Below are positions 48,801 through 58,500 of a stretch of DNA of 64,000 nucleotides, piece after piece. Each line of letters opens with the position of its first letter. Within the stretch, counting starts at the first letter, position 1. The notes under the pieces were generated by a model. That model was not told where the DNA came from and made no database searches. It was given only the letters and a program-made list of their open reading frames with translations. The DNA comes from Toxotes chatareus (taxonomy: Eukaryota; Chordata; Actinopteri; Toxotidae). The stretch spans positions 15,346,501 through 15,410,500 of the forward strand of contig CM028896.1 in the NCBI GenBank assembly GCA_016801885.1, read 5' to 3'. The position numbers and the translations under genes were made by a program.

Positions 48801-51800
48801 AATTCAGAGCATTTTCTACAGTCAGTCTGCAGCTTTCAGCTCGCTGCCTTTTATGATTCATGTTTACTGAGTGGAAGTAAGTAAACTTTGATCGATTCCC
48901 GCTGCTGCTCGAGGACGACGTTGCTCAGAAACTCTGAAACCTTTAAGCCCAAATCAAGGGGCGACGTTTCCTAAGAGTTTAAAGAATATGCTCATCATCT
49001 GTCACAATTTAATGCAAGTCAAAGGGAAAGGGAGGGGGGAGAGGACAGTGATACAGTTACACAAATCAGTTAAGCTTACCTTCATGTCGGCTCGCTTTCT
49101 TCCTCACTATCACAACAGCACGTAGCTCTAGGCTGCAGTTTGCTGACTGCCAGATGAATCAGTGGAGCCTCTTATTACAGAGTGGTCCAGCAGACCTGGT
49201 CAGTGATCCTCATACTGAAGTAGCACTTCAGATGCAATGGGAAAGGTTACGGGAATATTCAGTCCCGGCGGTTCTTCAATCTATATCTCCAACGCAGTTC
49301 TTCTTCTATTTAACATAAATCTACTCAAATTAAAGCTGAGACTTTTTACTTTCATATAGTCTCCATTACTTCATTTCAAATTGAATGTACTGAAGCACAG
49401 AAGACGTCTACGTGTACAAATACTTACTCTGATGTCACTCGAGGTGTTGATTTGACGACGTTATGATTTAATATGAGTTTAGGGATTTTCCTGCCAGTCA
49501 GCAGCAAATCATGGTAAAACCAAGTACACGTTTGATCTCGAGATGTAGGAAAATCCTTAATACATCAAGGAGAATTATTAATGAAGAATTACACATAGGC
49601 CTTTTACAAGAGCAGTGCCGCGACTTTGATGTGGTGTCTTTTAGATGAAATGTTGTTGCTAGAAGTCATTCGTTGACATTTACCCTGTGGAACAATAAAC
49701 ACTTTCAGGTTCATCGTGTCAGAATTGTTATCTCTCAAGCACTGAAAAGATTACCGGATAAACAAATGATTAAATGTACAAGGTTGTCTTTCAACAGCGG
49801 TTTGTCCTCCTGACTGACACCGTCCAAGATGAAAGGGTTTCATGCAGTTACTCTGTAGTTTGTCTTGCCCATTTGACGGCTCCTCAGTCTGTCAGAGATA
49901 ATAGCATTTAATGTAAATACTTGAATTTATGTTAAGCATTTGAAAAACAGGTGAGAGATGCAAAATAAAGTTCTTCCTATTCAGTCTCTCACCGAATTTG
50001 TTTTGAATAGAAGTTTACAGCTTTATTTATACGTAGAGACCTAATTTTGAGTCAAAGAAAAAACCTTAGAGAGAGTTAGAGTTTGTGTTTGTTTGTGGAA
50101 AGTGTCGAGCATCATTTATTTCACTTCGTGTAAATATTTTCCTGAAATCATTTCACATTCATACCGTGAATTTGTTTATTATTGGCGTGTCTTTGCTCTC
50201 AGGTTGTCTTTATTACACACTTCACGCTGTGATTTGGTGCGCCATGATTGGTGGATATCCCGTTAGTGTAGGCCGTTCCCTGATGATAATTAGTGTTGTG
50301 TGAGCTGCGGTCATGTCTCCCAAGGAAACTCTCCGCCCTTGGTCTTCTGTAGGCAGCAGGGAAAGCCAGACATTAAGCCCTAATTGATAGCAGAGGGAGA
50401 GTGGGGCTTAGCACTTTTTCTGCTGACTGGAGCAGCCAATTCACATCAACTCAGTGTCCTGCACTGTCTCAGACAAAGGACCTCGCCCTTATCAGGTTAT
50501 TATTAGACACTGAGACATCTAATGGTCAAATCGGTGGGATTTGTAGTAACAAAACAACACAGATCCAGTGTCTGGCTATTTATTGGTCCTCTGTTAAAGC
50601 AGGAGGGCAGATCAGTGGTTAGAGCAGCACAGAGAAATGTTGTGGGGGTAATAAAATAACCTTCCTCACAACAAACTATTGTAATTAAACCCATAGTTTT
50701 GTTAAGTTTAATGGGCATATAGCGATCTGTACAGTGTGCGTGCCAGTCACTGTGGCTGATGCTGGTCGTTGGCTTGCACTGTCGTCCATGTGGCACTGGC
50801 ACATCAGCAGATGCTGCAGCAGCAGCAGCAGCATCGTTTGTGGTCCAATGTGTTTTACTTATTCATTCCCAGCAGCTTTCAGAGAAATATGCTCTTTGCC
50901 ATGTTTTTTTCATATAATTTCTGTGAAGGAGCTGAATAACACATCTCGAGGTGTTGTCCGTACTTACGGCTTCACACACTGAAGGTGACGTTTAGGGGGA
51001 AAAAAATAAAATGCTTGCAGAGTTCTCTCTTTATGTATTTGTAGCCACTGGATTTACCCGATGGAAAAAGCACATGCCATTTTCCAACTGTGCTTTCAGC
51101 ACAAGGCAGCTAAAGTCACTAAGACGCTGAGTTCAACAGGAGGCAACATTACAAGAAATAACCAGCGACATGTTGTACATGTACTTAGTTTATTAGTTTG
51201 CTTAATAGCCTGATTAATACTTCAGGTTTGAGGCTGTAACAATCAAAAAAATCAGATAATGATATTTTTTTTAATGACGATCAAACATGCTTTTGATGAG
51301 GATGAAATTATTTTTTTAAAGAACTGTTCAGTATCTGCAGTATGCTAATATATAGCTCTTGTTTGTTTATGTCAACAGTCTCAGCTTCACCATTTACATT
51401 TATTCAATAACACGCGTGTTTTGCAACATTTTTATTGGTCTAAACACGGTTTGACTCTGTGGGTCAGTCAGTAGAAACCGTTATGTCGATCTGATATAAC
51501 TTTTAATGAGTTCTGATTCAGTCTCACTGTACTGTGGCTTTTTTCTGGGCTATATCTTAGGAGGAGAGTGAAAACCAGCAGGGCTCTGTTTCCACTGCGT
51601 TCATTTAATTTACATTACATTACTGTAAATCCTTCTCTGTCATTGTGTTACAATACAACTGCATCTCTTTTAGCCTGGAAACAGGTCTACATTAGACTAA
51701 TGTGGTGGGGAAAAAAGGAAAAATGTAAATATATTTTAATTATTGCTCTCTTTGTATTTTATGCTCAATATCCACCATGTACATACAGAGAGAGTTTGTG

Positions 51801-52485
51801 AGACCTTTAGACATTGTGTTGACATAATGAGTCAAACATGTGTAATGACTGCAAAGAATTTGCAATACTGCAAATGTCTGCCAGCAGTATTGCTGTAACA
51901 TGCCTGTGAGAAAGCATAATCTCTCAAGAAATCAATGAGGGCATTGTTGCTGCTTTTGCTGGACGGTGTCAGTGCAGAGAGCGAACCCTGATCTCTGTCA
52001 GCAGCATATACACAGCATTATATTTAAAGAGACTAAAAGAAGCTAAACACAGAAGCCGACTGTGAAATTCAGCTGTATTTGTGTAACTACCTGTTGTACC
52101 ATGAATTGGATTTACACCTGATTTAGGTGTAAAATGAACTTCACTTTTCCATTTTTTTCACATCACAGAAATTGGGTTCCCAAAGAATTAATTAATCAGG
52201 ATTTAACTTCCACTTTCTAATTAATTTTTTTTAATTTCCATGCCGTTTTATTTAAGAGGGAAATGGGACTGGGAGAGACGGTGTCCTGCCATTGGCCTTC
52301 GTGTTCACTCGCTTCAGCCGTTATGCGATTTAAGTGGACAGTTTTAAATCCAGATGCAGTCTCTAAATTTCTTTCCCAGCTGTCTGTGATGGGAGGTAAC
52401 AGTTTCACACCTGCTCTGTGATCTCCTTCCATATGGTAGCTGTTTGTGAAGCTGTAAATCTGCAGCAGCAGAGTAGTGGGTGGTT

Positions 52486-52540
<55 letters not shown>

Positions 52541-55500
52541 CAGAATCTCAGCATTTTCCTTCATTTTCACTTTCTTTATTTTAGTCTTTAAAGTTTCATG
52601 TGATTTTGATGTGTAAACATTTTGAATTTTTGTACTTATAATTCTTCTCTTTTCATTTACAGAAAGAGCTGAGTCTTCCTAGAAGAGGCAGTTTGTAAGT
52701 ACCTGCAAATACGTTCTCAAACCCTCTGCTTTAAATTGACTGGGTTCATATGTTGGTTAACAGGATCACCACGCAATATAAGCCTCAGAACAATGTTAGT
52801 GCAGACTCATAAAGACTTATGAGTTAGTTATATTTAGTCTGCTCAGTCTAACCAGCGTCATAAACACATTTTCCAGCGATTCCCTAAAACAGCAGCATAA
52901 GTTGTTGTTGTTTGTTCTTGTTGAGTTTCACATATTCTGTTGCTCCTCAGCCACATTTTTTTCAATCTGTGTACCGTGTGTTGAGTCAGTGTCGGCAGAC
53001 CAGCCGTAAACTGAGGTGAATCAGCTTTGTTAATTAGAATTAGCATACGATAATTTAAGTTTCTGTTTCAAATGTGTTGACGATAATGGAAAATAACACA
53101 ACATAAAAAAAGAATAAATACAATAAGTGCACAAGAACGACACACCGAAGACAAATCTGGGACAATCAGACTGACTGATTACTTTGATAGCCACAACATT
53201 GCCACTCTCAAGTGTGCAGTCCTCACAAGTAAGAGCCAGCTTCTTCTGTTGCCTTCACCTAAACTATCTCCCTATGAATTGCACATTCTGTAATCTCTAC
53301 ATGAAAGTCGTTTTCTTCCTGTGTAGATTCTTTTAATTACTGATCACCACCTGTCGTGGGTTGGGTGTTTTCTTGAGCTGGTTCAGTGTTATGGCTTTTT
53401 TGTTTTGGCAGTTACCAGCAGTATGTGCAATAAATAGACCCCCCCCCCCACTCCTCCCCGTCTTTCATTTTATCTGGAAACACCCCAAAGATGGTTAGGA
53501 GATGGCCTCTGTGGAGCTTATTCATGCAATTCCAGTTTACCTGGTTTACCTGAGACAGGATACGTGTAGCACTCACCTGTTTGAGAGATTTTTCCAATGA
53601 AACTCCCTCCAAAGTTTTAAATTTGTCACTTTGTGAGTTTCTCAGAAATTGTTTTGGGGTTCGTATTAAGATATTTAACTGAAAGACATAATAATATCCA
53701 TTTTAAAAAGATGGTGGACTTTTTGTTTGAATCACATGTGTGCAGAGAATTAAACTGTCCCTGGGCTGGTTGGTTAGATTTCTGTTCACTCGGTTATTAA
53801 AGGTGATTCTCGGCCATTGATTTATCAGATGAATTACAGCTTTTAAGCCATGTGGAGGCATAACAGAATCCCCGGACTATTGATTTTGGTTTAGTTTGAT
53901 ATATTTCATGGCGGAGGAGAAAGATTTACCCATGACACCTCGCTGCTCTCGCTGCCACCTCACCAGAGGGGGCACCCGCTGTAATAGAGGTGAGCCATTA
54001 CTAATGGTGATCTGCTGTGAGATCACCAACTGCACCGGTTTATATTTAGAGCGCTGCAGCCTCTAGTGACCTTGGTAACCATAGTAATGGTGTTTGGATA
54101 TGACAAAGTTGATATGAGGGCTTCAGATTCATCATAGCTGCAGTTTATTTGAACAATTGTCACCTTTTATCTAATTCATCACCTTGAAAAGGGGAAAAGT
54201 GAGTGTCGGGTCACCCTCATGTCTCTGAAGACAGATGTATTGACTTCTCTTGATTGGTATTACAGCTGTGTGGCTGTATAGTTGGGGGGGGCATTTATTT
54301 GTGATTGATGGATCGTACCTTTTAGACTATGCCATGTGTGAAGCTGTTTTCAACATGAGCCATTCTAGTTGAGCGATTACTGGAACCTATTTATAGGCTG
54401 ACCTTAATAACTGGAAGTCTTTTGCTGGGTCCAATCAAATAACCGAACAAATACAAACTTTGATTGGTTAATCAAAGTTTGTATTTGTTGGCAGCTCAGT
54501 ATTCTGGCGCCAGACTTGTTGACCCGTGTGTTAGATGCCGTTCCCATTTCTCATCGTCAGCACGAAAACGCAGCCTGTTGCATTTTCGGCTCTAAGGCAC
54601 CGAAGCTGTTGCGCCGCCCAGATGCATCAGCTGCAACAGGATATCACAGAGAGGCTGTTGACTGTAAGCTCTGTTACATACTCTTTTCATGCTGAAATTC
54701 AAACAACAGATGCTGTCGACCGTACTTCATGAATTTCAGCACAGATGACTACAGATGGAGTTATTGTCAGTGGTTAGCCACACGCAGAGATTTTTGAGTT
54801 GTAGTTTTAAGGCTGATGAGTTTTTTTTTGTTGTTGTTGTGGTCAAGTATGAAATACATCCTACTTCTGGCTGACATTTGTTGACCACATTGTTCATGCT
54901 GAAAAGATAGTCTGCTGAATGATGACTGGTACTACGGTCACTGCCAGACAGGAAATCTCCAAACCCTTTTCTTCTGTGGCTCTTCAGCGGTGAAACCAGT
55001 TTTCTGCCTCAGCTCAGCTCCTCTGTGTCTCCATCACCTGTAGACCTGCCGAGAGACCCTGCTCTCATTTGCTCTGCACCTTTGTCTTACTTCTTAAACC
55101 TGCAACCATCATCCCTGATCTGCTGTGGCTTGTATAGTACCTCGTATGTACGGGGACAGACAAAACTTGTGGTAGAAACACGATGACAAACGCAATTTTA
55201 AATGAATGATGGTGTTACTGCAGATCTGCTGGATGAATGAATGGGCAACTTTCCAAAAGGAAAAAGTTTTGCCCCTGTAGTTCCAAAATGCTGGAGGATA
55301 ATGGGTAGCTGCTCTGAAAGGAACTGAAAATGTCCATTGCCCAACAGTTTGCACAGCAATTATCACAAATAAGCTTGTGCTAAAACAGCATTGCTGTTCT
55401 GAAAGTCACTATTGTCACCTCACCTTCTCCTAATGAGAGTGCTTTGTTCTAAGATACACAGACAGATTCGGAGTGTTCTGTGTGCGACCTCCATTAAATA

Positions 55501-58500
55501 ATGTTGTCACAAGATTTTAGAAGAAACTGCCACAGTGGAGCAGCTTTAGACAAAAGCTGTGGCATTAATTAAAAGGTGGTAAAAAGGTGTACACGATGGT
55601 GCATCGTGCTGTATTAATGAAAAGCTTTGTGAGCCACTTTCTGTGTAAATAAAAAGCAGAGAGAATTACTGTTGCAGAGACGGACGCGGGTCTTCTTTTC
55701 TTCCATCGAGGTAGAACTGATTTCAGATGAATTCGGGCTGAACAATACAAGCTGAGCTGTGAGTCAGTGGAACTTTTCCTCACCCCAAGTACAGTAGCAG
55801 TCATACATTATTATGAAAACCCTGGTGAGTCACTCACCTTCACCCAGAGCCACAAATTACCAGAACAAAAAAAAAATCTAAACTCCGACAAATGGTTTTC
55901 AGAAATGAGCTCTGCCCAGGTAAATTAGCTCTGCTGAATATTTTTTCCTTTATTTCTGTTTTATAACTTTGAGATTACATTAAGTAAATACACTTAATGT
56001 ACTGATTTATTTTCTAGATTTCTGCCTGGTTTTAGACTTTATTACTTTGGGTTTCAGTATTTCTGCTCAGTGTCCAATGTTGTTGAAAGGAGAATTTTTT
56101 TTCAACTTTGCCTTGAAATTTATTGTAGTTAAAACATCCTCGTATGGTCACTGAAGGGATTACTCTGTTCTGCGGTGTTCTCTTGTTCAATGGGAAGAGG
56201 AATGACAATTTCAGTTTGTTGGCTGGAAAGTTTAAGGTCAGGTTGTGGTCCAAACAAACTAGTTTGTGTCTTCTAACTACGTCTGAAGGCATAAGTGTTT
56301 ACAGGGGGAAGGGTGAGACATGATGGTAAAATCTGAGCACCCTTTCAGGCAATTTTTTTCCTGAAATTTATAGTGTCAGTTGAAACTAACACTAAAATGA
56401 ATGAGTGAATGAAAAAGGACAGTTTGAGAGGGAACTTCCTTCACTCGTTCGCTGCCTGAAACGCTGCCTGGCTCGTTACAGAGCTTGTCAGATGCAGCCT
56501 CCCCTGCAGAAGCAACAGATTTATTTATCAGCAGCGCAGAAATCATTTTTGAGATGGTGTAAAACTGCCAGTGTCAGACCAAGAGTCAATATGCTTGCTC
56601 TCAAGTATCTGCTTTGCGCTCATCAATATTAAACATCTCACGTATTTGATTCAGATTCAAAATAAACTTTACTATGTATGAATGTGGATTATATGAATTA
56701 TTTGCCGTAGGTGTGCAGCTAAAGTGGCGTTGCAGCATTTACACTTTGTATTTTTGGATAATCAAAATCCCTGAAAGTTACAGGTAAAGGAAACAATAGT
56801 GTTGACTTCACGGTTGTACTTGTGACCTGCTGTACTCTAGAAGCAGCTCTACATCCTCTTATGCTCCACTTCCTGCCTGCCTCAACTGCTGCCTCTGTGG
56901 TTAACTCAGTGTTTGGTGTCACCCGCGGTGGCTCTCGGCTCCTCAAACATGCTCATAGTAATAAAGAATTCATGGCGTGGTGTTGGATGAGTGAGTGAGG
57001 CAGCGGCTGAGTGTCGGCTCTGCTCCACTTTCCATGCTTCTCCATGTCATTCCAGGTTTATCAAGAGCATTGTCACACAGCAGTTAGCTGTTACAGTTAT
57101 TGCAGCTGAAGTGACTCATGGCAAACACTACATGTTTTAGTTGTGTCATTTTTTTGCAGCGCGCTGTCAAATTATCTGAATAACTCCCCTCCTTTATCAT
57201 GCGGTAGCTCGTCCTTAGACAATTTCCTGCCAGTGAGTCATTGATTCATTTTGACTTATTGGGATCTTGATGGTTTGGCAATAAAGCGTCTGCGAAAATG
57301 AGTGTGGATAAAATGCATCATGGGTGATTTTAGTAATGATAACCAGTAGCCTCTGGGGTGTTTTAAATCCCTGCAGGGGCTAGGGCAATCTGGTGCGTCA
57401 CTGTGCTTTATTACTTTGGGTTTCAGTATTTTGATTCCACACTCACACTCAGCACTCACATGCCTCCCTAATTTAAGCACAAACACAGAATTCATGCTTC
57501 TGTTTGCCTGCAAGGTTAAACGTTATAAACAAATTCCACTGCAAGCTGAATTTTTTTAGCTCTGCCTCCTCGCTTTTTGTTTCTCCGACTTGAAGCCAGT
57601 GCATGTTGTCTGAATGGCTCCTGTCTTGCTGTATACTGACTGATGTGGACTGGCAGGTAGTGGTGCATTATGTTTTTCTTTCGGAGATGACATCATCCCT
57701 GGTCGTGGTGGCATTGCCTCGTAGGGTGCGCTCCTTGTGTTCGCATCTGTCAAGGTGACTGCGCGCCGAGGAGCAGACAAAATGTAGATTTAATTTATTG
57801 CATTCGTTTCTGCTATGTGGTAAGTCACCAGCTGGTGGATGAGTTGTGGTGGTTGGGGGGTGGGGAGGGGAGGGGAGGTGGGACAAACGTGCATGCGTTT
57901 GTGAAGGAGCAGGGGGCGTGTATGAGGGGAGGGGAGAAGGGGTATTGTCCTGCCTCCATGCCCTCCGCAGGCAAATGAGGATCTCATTTGACAGCTTCAA
58001 GGTGGAACGTGGAAAGACCAAAACAAGAACTGTAGCCCCCCCTTTTTTTACCCCCTCCCTTTCTGTGGGGGGAGAGAAAACCAATCCGTCTCATCGCACT
58101 GTGGTGGCTGGGTTTGGCTCTTTGTCAGTGCAAGGGGGGCAGCAGGCAGGCAGGCAGGCAGTGTGAATGCATATCATGACCACAATAGAGCAGACGAGCA
58201 CAGTTCAGCCATGAAAGCCCAGCGGGAGAGGCTGAGAATTCCAGGGCTGACGCTAGAGTGAGTATTTTCCTCCGTTATCCTACCGGGGAGGCAGCTCCTC
58301 CGCAGTGTGTAGCTTCATCTGTCTCTGTGTCATGTTTGTTGCTGTCTTTCACTGTGCAGTGTTAGCATTAGCAGCAGCATCTGCAGCAGGAAGTCTAATG
58401 TCAGATCCTTCACAGCTAGGCAACAGCGGCTTGCTTGTGTTTGTGTGTGTGTGCCTGTGTGTGTGTGTCCACGCATTTATGTCCTCATGCATGTGTGTGT

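Larger units (their letters stand above)
36577..52662 (+). other. MAST intron 3 (contains an alternative first exon)
   Basis: An intron of 16.1 kb for the long form. It holds the internal promoter and first exon at about 42800-43120, (TG)n at 37303-37334, repeat fragments at 37970-38020 and 38728-38750, a 26-base T run at 41058-41083, (CT)n at 42811-42836, a CAG tract at 50815-50833 and (TA)n-T(n) at 52491-52538. Apart from the first exon no coding sequence is recognised. Confidence 0.6.

Noticed and set aside
57668..58166. Overlapping open frames of 106-138 codons on both strands
   Set aside because: They are produced by G-rich, C-rich and GA-rich low-complexity sequence near the putative third MAST promoter; the peptides are proline/histidine or glycine runs.
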